Shown piece by piece: positions 40,322 through 52,477 of a DNA stretch of 64,000 nucleotides (the stretch's first letter is position 1; every line of letters starts with the position of its first letter). The notes beneath the pieces were generated by a model, which was not told the DNA's origin, searched no databases, and was given only the letters and a program-made list of their open reading frames with translations. The stretch lies in the NCBI RefSeq assembly GCF_003284965.1, contig NZ_QMEW01000004.1:62001-126000 (forward strand), written 5' to 3'. Position numbers and translations under genes: made by a program. This DNA is from Mycolicibacterium sp. GF69. Its GTDB lineage: Bacteria; Actinomycetota; Actinomycetes; Mycobacteriales; Mycobacteriaceae.

Positions 40322-42316
40322 GTGCCCGACCCCGCGACGTACCGACCTGCGCCCGGGTCGATCCCCGTCGAACCGGGTGTCTATCGGTTTCGCGATCCGC
40401 ACGGCCGCGTCATCTACGTCGGCAAGGCCAAGAGCCTGCGCAGCCGGTTGAACTCCTACTTCGCGGACGTGGTGAACCTGGCGCCGCGCACACGGCAGAT
40501 GGTGATGTCGGCGGGCAGCGTCGAGTGGACGGTGGTCAATACCGAAGTCGAGGCGCTGCAACTCGAATACAACTGGATCAAGGAGTTCGATCCGCGATTC
40601 AACATCCGGTACCGCGACGACAAGTCTTATCCGGTGCTCGCCGTCACGCTCAACGAGGAGTACCCGCGGCTGATGGTGTACCGCGGGGCGCGACGCAAGG
40701 GTGTGCGCTACTTCGGCCCCTACTCGCATGCCTGGGCGATCCGCGAAACCCTCGACCTCCTCACCCGGGTGTTCCCGGCCCGTACGTGTTCTGCCGGAGT
40801 GTTTAAGCGGCACAGGCAAATCGACCGTCCGTGCCTGCTCGGGTACATCGACAAGTGCTCGGCTCCCTGCATCGGCCGGGTGAGCGCCGACGAGCATCGC
40901 CAGATCGTGCTCGACTTCTGCGATTTCCTCGCCGGTAAGACCGACCGGTTGGTCCGCGAAATCGAACAGCAGATGACTGCGGCCGCCGAGGAACTGGATT
41001 TCGAGAGGGCCGCACGCCTGCGCGACGACATCGGTGCCCTCAAGCGGGCGCTGGAGAAGCAGGCGGTGGTGTTCGGCGACGGCACCGACGCCGACGTGGT
41101 GGCATTCGCCGACGACGAACTGGAAGCGGCGGTACAGGTATTCCACGTCCGGGGTGGCCGGGTGCGCGGCCAGCGCGGCTGGATCGTCGAAAAATCCGGT
41201 GAGCCAGGAGAATCGAACCAGGAACACCTGGTCGAGCAGTTCTTGACCCAGTTCTACGGCGACCAGGCCGAGTTGGGCGGGGCCAGTGACGGCGGCGGGG
41301 ACGAGTCGACCAATCCGGTACCACGCCAGGTGCTGGTTCCGTGCCTACCGGGCAACGCCGACGAGTTGGCGTCCTGGCTCACCCAGTTGCGCGGCTCCCG
41401 GGTGTCCCTACGGGTGCCTCAGCGCGGCGACAAACGCGCACTCTCCGAGACCGTGCGCCGCAACGCGCAAGATGCGCTCACGCAGCACAAGCTCAAGCGG
41501 GCGGGCGACTTCACCGCGAGAACTGCTGCCCTGCAGAGCATCCAGGACGCGCTCGGGCTGGCCGACGCGCCGCTGCGCATCGAGTGCGTTGACATCAGCC
41601 ATGTGCAGGGCACCGACGTGGTGGCCTCGCTGGTGGTCTTCGAGGACGGCTTGCCGCGCAAGTCTGATTACCGGCATTACGCGATTCGGGAAGCCGCCGG
41701 CGATGGCCGTTCCGACGATGTGGCGTCGATCGCGGAGGTGACCAGGCGGCGTTTCTACCGTCACCTCCACGATGTCGCGCACCCGACCGAAATTGCACCG
41801 GAAGGAAAGTCGCGGAAGTTCGCCTATCCGCCCAACCTGTTCGTCGTGGACGGCGGTGCGCCTCAGGTCAATGCGGCGCAGTCGGTCCTCGACGAACTCG
41901 GCATCATCGATGTGGCGGTGATCGGGCTCGCCAAGCGGCTCGAGGAGGTGTGGGTACCGTCCGAACCCGACCCGTTGATCATGCCCCGCAACAGCGAAGG
42001 GCTATATCTCCTGCAGCGCGTGCGCGACGAGGCGCATCGGTTCGCCATCGCCTACCACCGCAGCAAGCGGTCCAAGCGGATGACGGCCTCGGCACTGGAC
42101 TCGATTCGGGGCCTCGGTGAGCATCGCCGCAAGGCGTTGGTCATGCATTTCGGTTCGGTGGCCCGGCTCAAGGAGGCGTCGATCGAGGAGATCACCGCGG
42201 TACCGGGGATCGGCGTCGCGACCGCGCGGGCGGTGCTGGACGCGCTCGGCGTACCGACCGAAAGCGACGCGCCCGAAGCCGCGATCGGTGATGATCAGAG
42301 CAAGGTATCGGGATGA
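40322..42316 (+). CDS. uvrC: Excinuclease ABC subunit C
   Basis: The 664-residue nucleotide-excision-repair nuclease makes both incisions around a lesion. The N-terminal GIY-YIG domain is seen as [23 protein letters not shown] motif that contacts UvrB lies near 215-245 ([20 protein letters not shown]). The RNase H-like C-terminal nuclease has [15 protein letters not shown] and [11 protein letters not shown]. Two helix-hairpin-helix motifs end the protein ([28 protein letters not shown]). Full length. The GTG follows a leaderless -10. The stop overlaps the rapZ start. Confidence 0.97.
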   Translation: MPDPATYRPAPGSIPVEPGVYRFRDPHGRVIYVGKAKSLRSRLNSYFADVVNLAPRTRQMVMSAGSVEWTVVNTEVEALQLEYNWIKEFDPRFNIRYRDDKSYPVLAVTLNEEYPRLMVYRGARRKGVRYFGPYSHAWAIRETLDLLTRVFPARTCSAGVFKRHRQIDRPCLLGYIDKCSAPCIGRVSADEHRQIVLDFCDFLAGKTDRLVREIEQQMTAAAEELDFERAARLRDDIGALKRALEKQAVVFGDGTDADVVAFADDELEAAVQVFHVRGGRVRGQRGWIVEKSGEPGESNQEHLVEQFLTQFYGDQAELGGASDGGGDESTNPVPRQVLVPCLPGNADELASWLTQLRGSRVSLRVPQRGDKRALSETVRRNAQDALTQHKLKRAGDFTARTAALQSIQDALGLADAPLRIECVDISHVQGTDVVASLVVFEDGLPRKSDYRHYAIREAAGDGRSDDVASIAEVTRRRFYRHLHDVAHPTEIAPEGKSRKFAYPPNLFVVDGGAPQVNAAQSVLDELGIIDVAVIGLAKRLEEVWVPSEPDPLIMPRNSEGLYLLQRVRDEAHRFAIAYHRSKRSKRMTASALDSIRGLGEHRRKALVMHFGSVARLKEASIEEITAVPGIGVATARAVLDALGVPTESDAPEAAIGDDQSKVSG

Positions 42317-43227
42317 CGGACCAGGGAATGCACGAGGATCTTCGCGATGGGGCGAGCGCCGAATCCGGCATCGACGTGGTTCTCGTCACCGGCCTGTCCG
42401 GTGCCGGCCGCGGCACCGCAGCCAAGGTGCTCGAGGATCTCGGGTGGTACGTCGCGGACAATCTCCCACCGGAGCTGATCGCGCAGATGGTCGAGTTGGG
42501 GCTTGCGGCGGGCTCTCGGATCACGCAGCTCGCGGTGGTGATGGACGTACGTTCGCGCGGTTTCACTGGCGACCTGGACTGGGTGCGCAACCAACTGGCG
42601 ACCCGCAACGTCGCCCCGCGCGTGCTGTTCCTCGAGGCTTCGGACGACATCTTGGTGCGGCGCTACGAGCAGAACCGGCGCAGCCACCCGCTGCAGGGCA
42701 ATCAGACTCTGGCGGAGGGCATTGCGGCCGAGCGGACGCTGCTGGCTCCGGTGCGCGCGTCGGCAGATCTGGTCATCGACACCTCGACGCTGTCGGTGCC
42801 CGCCCTGCGGGAGAGCATCGAGCGGGCCTTCGGCGGCGAAACCGTCGCGCACACGAATGTCACCGTCGAATCCTTCGGTTACAAGTACGGACTGCCGATG
42901 GACGCCGATACGGTGATGGACGTGCGGTTCCTGCCGAACCCCCATTGGGTCGACGACCTGCGCCCGCACTCCGGCCAGCACGCCGCCGTTCGCGACTATG
43001 TTCTGGGGCAGCCGGGTGCGGCGGACTTTCTGGAGACCTATCATCGGCTGCTCGACGTAGTCATCGACGGATATCGTCGCGAGGGGAAGCGATATATGAC
43101 CGTCGCCATCGGATGCACCGGCGGCAAACATCGAAGCGTGGCGATCGCCGACGCGCTGGCGGCACGGCTGCAGGAGGGTGACGACCTGACGGTGCGCGTG
43201 CTGCACCGGGATCTGGGGCGCGAATGA
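42313..43227 (+). CDS. rapZ: RapZ/YvcJ nucleotide-binding protein
   Basis: This 304-residue protein belongs to the RapZ/YvcJ family, which in E. coli controls small-RNA decay and in others binds nucleotides. The Walker A region is GLSGAGRGT (27-35); the position of the usual P-loop Lys is Arg33, also the form in M. tuberculosis Rv1421. The C-terminal domain has SFGFKYG-like [23 protein letters not shown] and ends with [15 protein letters not shown]. It is coupled to uvrC (ATGA) and to the next gene by four-base overlaps, the conserved uvrC-rapZ-yvcK-whiA order of actinobacteria. Confidence 0.94.
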   Translation: MTDQGMHEDLRDGASAESGIDVVLVTGLSGAGRGTAAKVLEDLGWYVADNLPPELIAQMVELGLAAGSRITQLAVVMDVRSRGFTGDLDWVRNQLATRNVAPRVLFLEASDDILVRRYEQNRRSHPLQGNQTLAEGIAAERTLLAPVRASADLVIDTSTLSVPALRESIERAFGGETVAHTNVTVESFGYKYGLPMDADTVMDVRFLPNPHWVDDLRPHSGQHAAVRDYVLGQPGAADFLETYHRLLDVVIDGYRREGKRYMTVAIGCTGGKHRSVAIADALAARLQEGDDLTVRVLHRDLGRE

Positions 43228-44237
43228 CGGCGCGAATAGTCGCGCTGGGTGGCGGACACGGGCTCTACGCCACCTTGTCGGCGGCTCGTCGGCTCACGCC
43301 GCACGTGACGGCCATCGTCACGGTCGCCGACGACGGCGGTTCCTCGGGCCGGCTGCGCAACGAGCTCGACGTGGTGCCGCCTGGCGACCTGCGAATGGCG
43401 CTGGCGGCGTTGGCTTCCGACAGTCCACATGGTCGGCTCTGGGCGACGCTCATCCAGCACCGCTTCGGTGGCAACGGTGCCCTCGCCGGACATCCGATCG
43501 GCAACCTGCTGCTAGCGGGCCTCAGCGAGGTCCTGGTCGACCCCGTCGCCGCGCTCGACGAGCTGGGCCGCATCCTCGGTGTCAAGGGCCGCGTGCTGCC
43601 GATGTGTCCGATGGGCCTTGGCATCGAGGCCGACGTCGCGGGTCTGGAATCCGACCCGCGGATGAGCCGGGTGATCCGCGGTCAGGTGGCGATCGCCACG
43701 ACCGTCGGCAAGGTCCGCCGCGTGCGGCTGCTACCCGGCGATCCCCCCGCCACCCGCCAGGCCGTCGACGCGATCATGGCAGCCGACCTGGTGGTGCTGG
43801 GACCGGGCTCCTGGTTCACCAGCGTGATCCCACACGTGCTCGTGCCGGAACTGGCGGCGGCGTTGCAGGCGACGACCGCCCGACGGGCGCTGGTGCTCAA
43901 CCTGGTGGCCGAGCCGGGGGAGACGGCGGGCTTCTCGGTCGAACGTCACATTCACGTGCTGTCGCAGCATGCGCCGGACTTCACGGTGCACGACATCGTC
44001 GTTGACGCGAGCCGGGTGCCCAGTGAGCGCGAGCGGGAACAACTGCGCCGCACCGCGAACATCCTTCGTGCCCAAGTTCAGTTTGCTGACGTGTCCAGAC
44101 CTGGTACACCTTTACATGACCCGGCGCGGTTGGCCGCGGCGCTGGAAGGTGTGCGTCTTCGAGGCGCCCCGACCCCGGCGCCTACTGTGCCCACGCCGAC
44201 AGCGAATGGACCGAGAGGTGACGACCCGTGGCGATGA
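43224..44237 (+). CDS. yvcK: YvcK/CuvA-family gluconeogenesis factor
   Basis: The 337-residue protein is of the UPF0052/CofD-like fold, known as YvcK in B. subtilis and CuvA in mycobacteria, where it supports cell-wall synthesis and growth on certain carbon sources and binds UDP-sugars. It opens with [17 protein letters not shown] and has [15 protein letters not shown] and GNLLLAGL. The ATG overlaps the rapZ stop. A Pro/Thr-rich tail of about 30 residues ends it and overlaps the start of whiA by 10 bp. Confidence 0.93.
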   Translation: MTARIVALGGGHGLYATLSAARRLTPHVTAIVTVADDGGSSGRLRNELDVVPPGDLRMALAALASDSPHGRLWATLIQHRFGGNGALAGHPIGNLLLAGLSEVLVDPVAALDELGRILGVKGRVLPMCPMGLGIEADVAGLESDPRMSRVIRGQVAIATTVGKVRRVRLLPGDPPATRQAVDAIMAADLVVLGPGSWFTSVIPHVLVPELAAALQATTARRALVLNLVAEPGETAGFSVERHIHVLSQHAPDFTVHDIVVDASRVPSEREREQLRRTANILRAQVQFADVSRPGTPLHDPARLAAALEGVRLRGAPTPAPTVPTPTANGPRGDDPWR

Positions 44238-45211
44238 CAGCCGAGGTCAAGGACGAGTTGAGCCGGTTGATCGTCAGCTCGGTCAGCGCTCGGCGCGCCG
44301 AGGTGGCCTCGTTGCTGCGATTCGCCGGTGGACTGCAAATCGTCTCGGGGCGGGTGATGGTCGAGGCCGAGGTCGATCTCGGAATCATCGCCCGACGGCT
44401 GCGCAAGGACATCTACGACCTGTACGGCTACAACGCATCCGTGCATGTGGTCTCGGCCAGCGGGATCCGCAAGGGCACCCGGTACGTGGTACGGGTCGCC
44501 AAGGATGGAGAAGCCCTGGCGAGGCAAACCGGTCTGCTCGATCTTCGGGGCCGACCGGTACGCGGACTGCCCGCGCAGGTTGTCGGCGGAAGTGTGGCCG
44601 ACGCCGAAGCCGCTTGGCGCGGAGCTTTTTTGGCGCACGGATCGCTCACCGAGCCGGGTCGGTCATCGGCGCTGGAGGTCAGCTGTCCGGGCCCGGAGGC
44701 GGCGCTGGCGCTTGTCGGCGCGGCGCGCAGGTTGGGGGTCGGAGCGAAGGCGCGCGAGGTGCGTGGAACCGACCGGGTGGTGGTGCGCGACGGTGAGGCG
44801 ATCGGCGCGCTGCTGACCCGCATGGGGGCCCAGGACACCAGGCTCACCTGGGAAGAGCGTCGGATGCGGCGTGAGGTGCGGGCCACGGCCAACAGGTTGG
44901 CGAACTTCGACGACGCCAACCTGCGGCGCTCCGCGCGGGCGGCCGTCGCGGCCGCAGCGCGGGTGGAGCGGGCGTTGGATATCCTCGGCGACACGGTGCC
45001 CGACCACCTGGCAGCGGCCGGCAAGCTGCGTGTCGAGCACCGGCAGGCCTCATTGGAGGAATTGGGCCGGTTGGCCGATCCGCCGATGACGAAAGACGCT
45101 GTCGCGGGCCGTATTCGGCGGTTGCTGTCGATGGCCGACCGCAAGGCCAAGCAGGACGGGATCCCCGACACGGAGTCGGCGGTGACGCCGGATTTGCTCG
45201 AAGACGCCTAG
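44228..45211 (+). CDS. whiA: Sporulation/division regulator WhiA
   Basis: The 327-residue DNA-binding protein has an N-terminal LAGLIDADG-homing-endonuclease-like domain (about residues 20-215, no longer catalytic in this family) and a C-terminal helix-turn-helix ([31 protein letters not shown]). In Streptomyces it acts with WhiB to start septation; in mycobacteria its role is less clear. The GTG at 44228 gives the conserved [14 protein letters not shown] start. It is the last gene of the uvrC-rapZ-yvcK-whiA operon. Confidence 0.96.
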   Translation: MAMTAEVKDELSRLIVSSVSARRAEVASLLRFAGGLQIVSGRVMVEAEVDLGIIARRLRKDIYDLYGYNASVHVVSASGIRKGTRYVVRVAKDGEALARQTGLLDLRGRPVRGLPAQVVGGSVADAEAAWRGAFLAHGSLTEPGRSSALEVSCPGPEAALALVGAARRLGVGAKAREVRGTDRVVVRDGEAIGALLTRMGAQDTRLTWEERRMRREVRATANRLANFDDANLRRSARAAVAAAARVERALDILGDTVPDHLAAAGKLRVEHRQASLEELGRLADPPMTKDAVAGRIRRLLSMADRKAKQDGIPDTESAVTPDLLEDA

Positions 45212-45401
45212 CGTCGACTGACCACGCATCGCACGCATTTCGTCGAAATGCGTGTGAGCACTGGCCGCTCGGCTATGAGCAAATCGACCGATTGCGAATT
45301 GAACCCGAAGGCTCAGAGTGAGCGCGTCCAGTGTGGGGTTGAGTCACGCTTCCGGGCCGAAACGCGTGCATCAATCCGACACTCGACGAAGATTGGAACC
45401 C

Positions 45402-46112
45402 ATGGAGACACTCAGAGTCGGAGTGGCTAAACCTGACCCACCCTTCAATGGGATGCCGGACGACGGTGGCCTCGACATCGACCTGATGCATGCACTCGGC
45501 GACAAGATCGGCGCGACAGTCGAATTCGTGCCCTATGACGGTGCCGACTTCGACGGCATCTTTTCCGGCCTCGGCACCGACTATGACTGCGTGGCCGCCG
45601 GTACCACCGTCACACCAGAGCGGGAGCGCAAGGCGACGTTCCTCCCGCCTTACCTCATCTCCGGCCAGGCGCTGGCCGTCGACACTCGCCGGCTGCCACG
45701 CGTCACGTCCATCGACGACCTCAAGGGTCTGACGATTGGCGTGCAGCAGGGCAACACCAGTCAGACGATGGCCGAGCGTCTCGTTGCCGAGGGGAAGGCC
45801 CGCGCAGTCCGCGTCTACGACTACGGCGCCATTCGCGACGCCCTGTCCGACCTCACGTCGGGCGACTGCGACGTCGTCATGAAGCTCGCGCCCGTGCTGA
45901 CCGAATTGGCCAGACCGATACCGGGTGTCGAGGTCGTCGAGCGGGGCATCACTGTCGAAGACATCGCGATCGCCGTGCCGCGCGATGACCAGGCGCTTCT
46001 GGGTCGGCTGACCGTCGCGCAGGCCGAGTTGGAGGCCGACGGCACGCTGCAACGGTTTCGGCGTAAATGGCTGGGTAACCCATACGCGGATCAGCGCCTG
46101 GCCGTGCACTGA
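45402..46112 (+). CDS. Periplasmic-binding-like (PBP2, SBP_bac_3) protein lacking a signal peptide
   Basis: The 236-residue protein is a complete solute-binding domain of the amino-acid/opine family 3. It contains VGVAKPDPPFNG, DIDLMHALGDKIGATVEFVP, SIDDLKGLTIGVQQGNTSQTMAERLV and a C-terminal DGTLQRFRRKWLG. Unusually it starts directly with the domain at METLRVGVAKP (ATG 45402), and neither this start nor an upstream in-frame start (45318, whose extra 28 residues are polar) supplies a signal peptide or lipobox. No permease or ATPase gene is nearby. It may be a cytoplasmic ligand-binding protein. The 190-bp gap after whiA holds nothing else I can support. Confidence 0.85.
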   Translation: METLRVGVAKPDPPFNGMPDDGGLDIDLMHALGDKIGATVEFVPYDGADFDGIFSGLGTDYDCVAAGTTVTPERERKATFLPPYLISGQALAVDTRRLPRVTSIDDLKGLTIGVQQGNTSQTMAERLVAEGKARAVRVYDYGAIRDALSDLTSGDCDVVMKLAPVLTELARPIPGVEVVERGITVEDIAIAVPRDDQALLGRLTVAQAELEADGTLQRFRRKWLGNPYADQRLAVH

Positions 46113-46142
46113 CCAGGTGACACGTGGCCGCTATCAGACGGC

Positions 46143-46148
46143 TAGGCT
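46143..46148 (+). promoter_or_regulatory. Possible -10 element of the gap operon
   Basis: TAGGCT lies 44 nt before the GTG of gap, leaving a short leader with AGGGAG as ribosome site 6-11 nt upstream of the start. A good -35 was not found. Confidence 0.3.
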
Positions 46149-46171
46149 GGCGGCCGAGCACCACACGTTGA

Positions 46172-47215
<1,044 letters not shown>

Positions 47216-47219
47216 CGCC

Positions 47220-48452
47220 GTGGCCTCGCCTTCCATCAGAACTCTGGAAGACCTTCTCGGCGAAGGTGTTTCGGAGCGAGGCGTGCTGGTCCGCTCCGAC
47301 CTGAACGTCCCGCTCGACGACGGCAACATCACCGACCCGGGCCGTATCACGGCGTCGGTGCCCACGCTGAGGGCGCTCTCCGACGCGGGCGCCAAGGTGG
47401 TCGTCACCGCCCACCTCGGTCGCCCCAAGGGTGAGCCGGATCCGAAGCTGTCGTTGGCTCCGGTCGCCAAGGCGTTGGGTGAGCAGCTCGGTCGCCACGT
47501 GCAACTCGCCGGTGATGTCGTCGGCACCGACGCGCTGGCCCGGGCCGAGGGACTGACCGGCGGCGACATCCTGCTGCTGGAGAACATCCGCTTCGATCCC
47601 CGCGAGACCAGCAAGGACGACGCCGAGCGGTTGGCGTTGGCCAAGCAGCTGGCCGAACTCGTTCGCGGTCCAGACGGCTCGCCCGGCGCTTTCGTCTCGG
47701 ACGGTTTCGGGGTGGTGCACCGCAAGCAGGCCTCGGTGTACGACGTCGCGACCCTGCTGCCGCACTACGCGGGCACGCTGGTGGCCGCCGAGGTCAAGGT
47801 GCTCGAGCAGCTGACCAGCTCGACGGACCGGCCGTACGCCGTGGTGCTCGGCGGCTCCAAGGTGTCGGACAAGCTCGCGGTCATCGAGTCGCTTGCAGAG
47901 AAGGCCGACAGCCTGCTCATCGGCGGCGGGATGTGCTTCACCTTCCTTGCCTCACAAGGTGTTTCGGTCGGCACGTCGCTGCTGGAAGAGAGCATGATCG
48001 AGACGTGCCGCAAGCTGCTGGACACCTACGCCGACGTGATTCACGTGCCGGTCGACATCGTGGTGGCCGACAAGTTCGCCGCTGACGCCACCGCCGAGGT
48101 CGTCGCCGCCGACAAGATTCCGGACGGCAAGATGGGCTTGGACATCGGTCCCGGCACCGTCGAGCGGTTCACCACGTTGCTGTCGAACGCCAGGACCGTG
48201 TTCTGGAACGGCCCGATGGGTGTGTTCGAGTTCCCGGAGTTCGCAGCGGGTACGAAGGGGGTCGCCGAGGCCATCATCGCCGCAACCGCCAAGGGTGGCT
48301 TCAGCGTGGTCGGTGGCGGCGACTCCGCGGCCGCCGTGCGCCAACTCGGTCTGGGCGAAGACGGTTTCTCGCACATTTCGACCGGCGGCGGGGCATCGCT
48401 GGAATACCTTGAGGGCAAGGAACTGCCCGGCATCTCTGTTTTAGAAGACTGA
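47220..48452 (+). CDS. pgk: Phosphoglycerate kinase
   Basis: The 410-residue kinase transfers the phosphate of 1,3-bisphosphoglycerate to ADP. The signature [11 protein letters not shown] is near residue 25, the substrate Arg/His in [11 protein letters not shown], and the ATP segment near the C-terminus in [14 protein letters not shown] followed by [16 protein letters not shown]. The GTG start follows the gap stop by 4 nt. Its last codons (LED, stop) are part of a tandem 18-bp duplication. Confidence 0.97.
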   Translation: MASPSIRTLEDLLGEGVSERGVLVRSDLNVPLDDGNITDPGRITASVPTLRALSDAGAKVVVTAHLGRPKGEPDPKLSLAPVAKALGEQLGRHVQLAGDVVGTDALARAEGLTGGDILLLENIRFDPRETSKDDAERLALAKQLAELVRGPDGSPGAFVSDGFGVVHRKQASVYDVATLLPHYAGTLVAAEVKVLEQLTSSTDRPYAVVLGGSKVSDKLAVIESLAEKADSLLIGGGMCFTFLASQGVSVGTSLLEESMIETCRKLLDTYADVIHVPVDIVVADKFAADATAEVVAADKIPDGKMGLDIGPGTVERFTTLLSNARTVFWNGPMGVFEFPEFAAGTKGVAEAIIAATAKGGFSVVGGGDSAAAVRQLGLGEDGFSHISTGGGASLEYLEGKELPGISVLED

Positions 48453-48471
48453 GCTGTTTTAGAAGAGTGAG
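48436..48471 (+). repeat. Tandem 18-bp duplication across the pgk stop codon
   Basis: CTGTTTTAGAAGACTGAG (48436-48453) is followed directly by CTGTTTTAGAAGAGTGAG (48454-48471), one base different. The first copy contains the pgk stop. In frame the second copy would read AVLEE and a stop, so the last codons and the stop are duplicated. It leaves the tpiA start 14 nt downstream. Confidence 0.85.
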
Positions 48472-48484
48472 AGGTCCTGGAATC

Positions 48485-49270
48485 GTGAGCCGTAAGCCGC
48501 TGATCGCCGGCAACTGGAAGATGAACCTCAACCACTTCGAAGCGATCGCGCTGGTTCAGAAGATCGCGTTCGCGCTGCCTGCGAAGTACTTCGACAAGGT
48601 CGACGTCACCGTCATTCCGCCGTTCACCGACCTGCGCAGCGTGCAGACCCTCGTCGACGGCGACAAGCTGCTGCTGACCTACGGCGCGCAGGATCTCTCG
48701 GAACACGACTCCGGCGCGTACACCGGCGACATCAGCGGTGCGTTCCTGGCCAAGCTGGGCTGCGCTTACGTCGTCGTCGGACACTCAGAGCGCCGCACCT
48801 ATCACCACGAGGACGACGCGGTTGTCGCCGCGAAGGCCGCTGCCGCCTTCCGGCACGGTCTGGTGCCGATCATCTGCATCGGCGAACAACTCGAGGTTCG
48901 CGAGGCGGGCAACCACGTCGAGCACAACGTCGAGTCGCTCCGCGGCTCGCTGGCGGGTCTCTCGGCCGAGCAGATCGGCCAGGCGGTGATCGCCTACGAA
49001 CCGGTGTGGGCGATCGGTACCGGCCGGGTGGCCAGCGCCGCCGACGCGCAGGAGGTCTGCAAGGCGATCCGCGACGAGTTGGGCAAGCTGGCGACACCGC
49101 AGTTGGCGGCCGGTGTCCGCGTGCTGTACGGCGGCTCGGTGAACGCGAAGAACGTCGGCGAGATCGTCGCGCAGGAGGATGTCGACGGGGCCCTCGTCGG
49201 CGGGGCGTCGCTGGACGGCGAGCAGTTCGCCACGCTGTCGGCCATCGCGGCCGGCGGGCCCCTGCCGTAG
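48485..49270 (+). CDS. tpiA: Triosephosphate isomerase
   Basis: The 261-residue TIM barrel interconverts dihydroxyacetone phosphate and glyceraldehyde 3-phosphate. It opens with [19 protein letters not shown] with the catalytic Lys, has [10 protein letters not shown] with the catalytic His and [16 protein letters not shown] with the catalytic Glu; [11 protein letters not shown] is the phosphate loop. I chose the GTG at 48485 to match the conserved N-terminus; a frame from 48467 includes a repeat-derived extension. Confidence 0.98.
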   Translation: MSRKPLIAGNWKMNLNHFEAIALVQKIAFALPAKYFDKVDVTVIPPFTDLRSVQTLVDGDKLLLTYGAQDLSEHDSGAYTGDISGAFLAKLGCAYVVVGHSERRTYHHEDDAVVAAKAAAAFRHGLVPIICIGEQLEVREAGNHVEHNVESLRGSLAGLSAEQIGQAVIAYEPVWAIGTGRVASAADAQEVCKAIRDELGKLATPQLAAGVRVLYGGSVNAKNVGEIVAQEDVDGALVGGASLDGEQFATLSAIAAGGPLP

Positions 49271-49279
49271 GCAGTCCGG

Positions 49280-49285
49280 TAGTCT
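49280..49285 (+). promoter_or_regulatory. -10 element of secG (leaderless)
   Basis: TAGTCT is followed by 7 nt (TGCGGCC) and the ATG of secG at 49293. No ribosome site is present. Confidence 0.5.
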
Positions 49286-49292
49286 TGCGGCC

Positions 49293-49526
49293 ATGGAATT
49301 GGCCCTGCAGATCACCCTGGTCGTGACCAGCCTCCTGGTCGTGCTGTTGGTGCTGCTGCATCGCGCGAAGGGCGGCGGCTTGTCCACGCTGTTCGGCGGT
49401 GGCGTCCAGTCCAGCTTGTCGGGCTCGACGGTGGTGGAGAAGAACCTCGACCGGTTGACGTATTTCGTCACCGGCATCTGGCTGGTCTCGATCGTCGGCG
49501 TCGCGCTGATCATCAAGTACAGCTGA
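49293..49526 (+). CDS. secG: Preprotein translocase subunit SecG
   Basis: The 77-residue SecG has two transmembrane helices (ITLVVTSLLVVLLVLLHRA and FVTGIWLVSIVGVALIIKYS) joined by a loop with GGGLSTLFGGG, the family signature. It is the small accessory subunit of the SecYEG channel in the plasma membrane. The ATG at 49293 is chosen over longer frames because it fits the family length and follows a leaderless -10. Confidence 0.95.
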   Translation: MELALQITLVVTSLLVVLLVLLHRAKGGGLSTLFGGGVQSSLSGSTVVEKNLDRLTYFVTGIWLVSIVGVALIIKYS

Positions 49527-49561
49527 CCCGACCTCGGCCTGCGACCCGCCGCGGCGACGTC

Positions 49562-49567
49562 GATACT
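49562..49567 (+). promoter_or_regulatory. Possible -10 element of ppc (leaderless)
   Basis: GATACT, near the TANNNT pattern, is followed by 6 nt and the ATG of ppc at 49574. An AAGG directly touching the ATG is too close to act as a Shine-Dalgarno. Confidence 0.35.
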
Positions 49568-49573
49568 TGAAGG

Positions 49574-52372
49574 ATGGTTGAACCCACCGGACTCGAGCCG
49601 ATCGGTGCGGTGCTCCGCACCCGGGTGGGCCGCGACGCCACCGAACCGATGCGCGAGGACATCAGGCTGCTCGGCGCGATACTCGGCGACACCGTGCGTG
49701 AGCAGAACGGTGAGGACGTGTTCGAGCTTGTCGAGCGCGCGCGGGTGGAGTCGTTCCGGGTGCGCCGCTCCGAGATCGACCGTGCCGAACTCGCGGGGAT
49801 GTTCGACGGCATCGAGATCCGTCGGGCGATCCCGGTCATCCGCGCCTTCACCCATTTCGCGCTGCTGGCCAACGTCGCCGAGGACATTCACCGGGAGCGT
49901 CGGCGCGCAGTCCATGTCGAAGCGGGGGAGCCGCCGCAAGACAGCAGCCTGGCCGCCACCTACGCCAAACTCGACGCGGTCGACCTCGACGCCGGCGCCG
50001 TCGCCGATGCACTGGCCGGTGCGTTGGTGTCGCCGGTGATCACGGCGCATCCGACCGAGACCCGGCGCCGCACGGTCTTCGACACCCAGCACCGCATCAC
50101 CGAGCTGATGCGGTTGCGGCTGCACGGACAAACCCTTACCGACGACGGTGGCGACATCGAACTCGAACTGCGCCGCCACATCCTGACCCTGTGGCAGACC
50201 GCGCTGGTCCGGTTGTCTCGGTTGAAGATTCAAGACGAGATCGAAACCGGTCTGCGGTACTACTCGGCGGCGTTCTTCGACGTCATCCCTCGGGTCAACG
50301 CCGACGTGCGCTCTGAGCTGGACGCGCGTTGGCCGGATGTTGGTCTGCTCGATGAGCCGATCGTGCGGACCGGGTCGTGGATCGGCGGCGATCGGGACGG
50401 CAACCCTAATGTCACCGCTGAGGTGGTCCGTGTCGCGACGGCCCGCGCCGCCTACACCGCGTTGGATCACTACTTCGCCGAGATCACCGCGCTGGAGGAG
50501 GAACTGTCGCTGTCGGCGCGGCTGGTTCGGATCAGCGATGCCCTCGATGAGTTGGCCGCCGGCTGCGATGAACCCGCGCGGGCCGACGAGCCGTACCGGC
50601 GGGCCCTGCGGGTGATCCACTCGCGCCTGACATCGACGGCCAAGGAGATCCTCGACGAGCAGCCCGAACACGAACTCGATCTGGGCCTCGAGCGCTATCA
50701 GACTCCTGCCGAGTTGCTCGCCGACCTGAACATCGTCGACGCGTCGTTGCGCTCCCACGGCAGCGCGGTGCTGGCCGACGACCGGCTCGCCCGGCTACGA
50801 GAGGCGGTGCACACCTTCGGTTTCCACCTGTGCGGCCTTGATATGCGACAGAACTCCGACGTGCACGAGGAGGTCATCGCCGAACTGCTCGCCTGGGCGG
50901 GAGTGCACCCGGACTACGGTTCGCTGGGCGAGGCGAAGCGGATCGAACTGCTGGTGGCTGAGTTGGCCACCCGACGTCCGCTGGTCAAGGACGGCGCTGA
51001 ACTGTCCGAACTGGCCCGCAAGGAACTCGACATCGTTGCGGCGGCAGCGCGGGCGGTGCGTGTGTTCGGGTCGCGGGCGGTGCCGAACTACATCATCTCG
51101 ATGTGCGAGTCGGTGTCGGACATGCTCGAAGCTGCGATCCTGCTCAAAGAAGCCGGTCTGCTCGACGTGTCTTTAGAGGCGCCGTATGCGCCGGTGGGCA
51201 TCGTGCCGCTGTTCGAAACCATCGACGATCTTCAGCGTGGTTCATCGATTCTCGAAGCGGCACTTGATCTCCCGGTCTACCGGTCAATTGTGTCGGCGCG
51301 CAGCGACAGCCAGGAAGTAATGCTCGGCTACTCCGATTCCAATAAGGATGGCGGTTACCTGGCGGCGAACTGGGCGCTGTACCGCGCCGAACTCGATCTC
51401 GTGGAAACGGCTCGTAAGACAGGGATCCGGTTGCGGCTCTTCCACGGCCGCGGCGGCACGGTCGGTCGTGGCGGCGGCCCGAGCTACGAAGCCATCCTGG
51501 CGCAGCCGCCCGGCGCGGTGAACGGATCGCTGCGGATCACCGAACAAGGTGAGGTGATCGCGGCCAAGTACGCCGAACCGCAGGTCGCGCACCGCAATAT
51601 CGAAACGCTCGTGGCTGCGACGTTGGAGGCCACGTTGCTTGACGTGGAAGGGCTAGGTGACGAAGCGGGCCCCGCCTACGAGGTGCTCGACGACCTCTCC
51701 GCACGGGCGCAACGCGCATACGCCGAATTAGTCCATGAGACACCCGGTTTCGTCGACTACTTTCAGGCGTCGACGCCGGTCAGCGAGATTGGTGCGCTCA
51801 ACATCGGCAGCCGGCCGTCGTCGCGCAAACCGACGACCTCGATAGCCGACCTGCGGGCGATTCCATGGGTGCTGGCGTGGAGCCAGTCGCGGGTCATGCT
51901 GCCGGGCTGGTACGGCACCGGCAAGGCGTTCGAGGAGTATGTGGGCGAGGTGCCGGAGAAGGCAGCTCGTCTCGAAGTGCTTCAGGATCTCTACCGCCGA
52001 TGGCCGTTCTTCCGTACTGTGCTGTCGAACATGGCGCAGGTCCTGGCGAAATCAGACCTGGGCTTGGCGGCGCGCTATTCCGAACTCGTCGACGACGAGG
52101 AACTCCGACGGCGGGTCTTCGACAAGATCGTCGAAGAGCACGGCCGCACGATCCGGATGCACGAAATGATCACTGGCCAAGACAACCTGCTGGCCGACAA
52201 TCCGGCACTGGCCCGTTCGGTGTTCAACCGCTTCCCGTACCTGGAACCGCTGAACCACCTGCAGGTCGAGTTGCTGCGTCGCTACCGCTCCGGCGACGAC
52301 GATGAACTCGTGCAGCGCGGAATCCTGCTCACCATGAGCGGACTGGCGACGGCTCTGCGTAACAGCGGCTAG
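49574..52372 (+). CDS. ppc: Phosphoenolpyruvate carboxylase
   Basis: The 932-residue enzyme carboxylates PEP to oxaloacetate, refilling the TCA cycle. The catalytic His is in [13 protein letters not shown] (His159). A conserved [19 protein letters not shown] motif, the glycine-rich mobile loop [14 protein letters not shown] and a C-terminus ending LRNSG (usually RNTG) complete the family signs. Mycobacteria outside the tuberculosis complex often have ppc here; as I recall, M. tuberculosis lacks it. It follows the triose phosphate genes, matching its use of PEP. Confidence 0.97.
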   Translation: MVEPTGLEPIGAVLRTRVGRDATEPMREDIRLLGAILGDTVREQNGEDVFELVERARVESFRVRRSEIDRAELAGMFDGIEIRRAIPVIRAFTHFALLANVAEDIHRERRRAVHVEAGEPPQDSSLAATYAKLDAVDLDAGAVADALAGALVSPVITAHPTETRRRTVFDTQHRITELMRLRLHGQTLTDDGGDIELELRRHILTLWQTALVRLSRLKIQDEIETGLRYYSAAFFDVIPRVNADVRSELDARWPDVGLLDEPIVRTGSWIGGDRDGNPNVTAEVVRVATARAAYTALDHYFAEITALEEELSLSARLVRISDALDELAAGCDEPARADEPYRRALRVIHSRLTSTAKEILDEQPEHELDLGLERYQTPAELLADLNIVDASLRSHGSAVLADDRLARLREAVHTFGFHLCGLDMRQNSDVHEEVIAELLAWAGVHPDYGSLGEAKRIELLVAELATRRPLVKDGAELSELARKELDIVAAAARAVRVFGSRAVPNYIISMCESVSDMLEAAILLKEAGLLDVSLEAPYAPVGIVPLFETIDDLQRGSSILEAALDLPVYRSIVSARSDSQEVMLGYSDSNKDGGYLAANWALYRAELDLVETARKTGIRLRLFHGRGGTVGRGGGPSYEAILAQPPGAVNGSLRITEQGEVIAAKYAEPQVAHRNIETLVAATLEATLLDVEGLGDEAGPAYEVLDDLSARAQRAYAELVHETPGFVDYFQASTPVSEIGALNIGSRPSSRKPTTSIADLRAIPWVLAWSQSRVMLPGWYGTGKAFEEYVGEVPEKAARLEVLQDLYRRWPFFRTVLSNMAQVLAKSDLGLAARYSELVDDEELRRRVFDKIVEEHGRTIRMHEMITGQDNLLADNPALARSVFNRFPYLEPLNHLQVELLRRYRSGDDDELVQRGILLTMSGLATALRNSG

Positions 52373-52421
52373 ATCCGGAAGCATTGACACTGCGGCCGCG
52401 AAATGCCAGAGTCAGAACCTC

Positions 52422-52448
52422 TTAAGTGAAAATAAAGTTTTCATTTAA
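52422..52448. promoter_or_regulatory. 27-bp AT-rich palindrome upstream of the DUF1214/sulfotransferase/TetR/SDR operon
   Basis: TTAAGTGAAAA and TTTTCATTTAA form an 11-bp inverted repeat with one mismatch around TAAAG. It is strikingly AT-rich in this GC-rich genome and lies 29 bp before the start of the DUF1214 gene. TTGACA at 52384-52389 with CAGAGT at 52407-52412 (17-nt spacer) is a possible promoter just upstream, so a bound repressor would sit over the transcript start. The TetR regulator encoded as third gene is the obvious candidate. The palindrome is seen directly; regulator and promoter are inferred. Confidence 0.6.
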
Positions 52449-52477
52449 CGCCTTTCGGCGAGTGGCTGGAGATCGAT

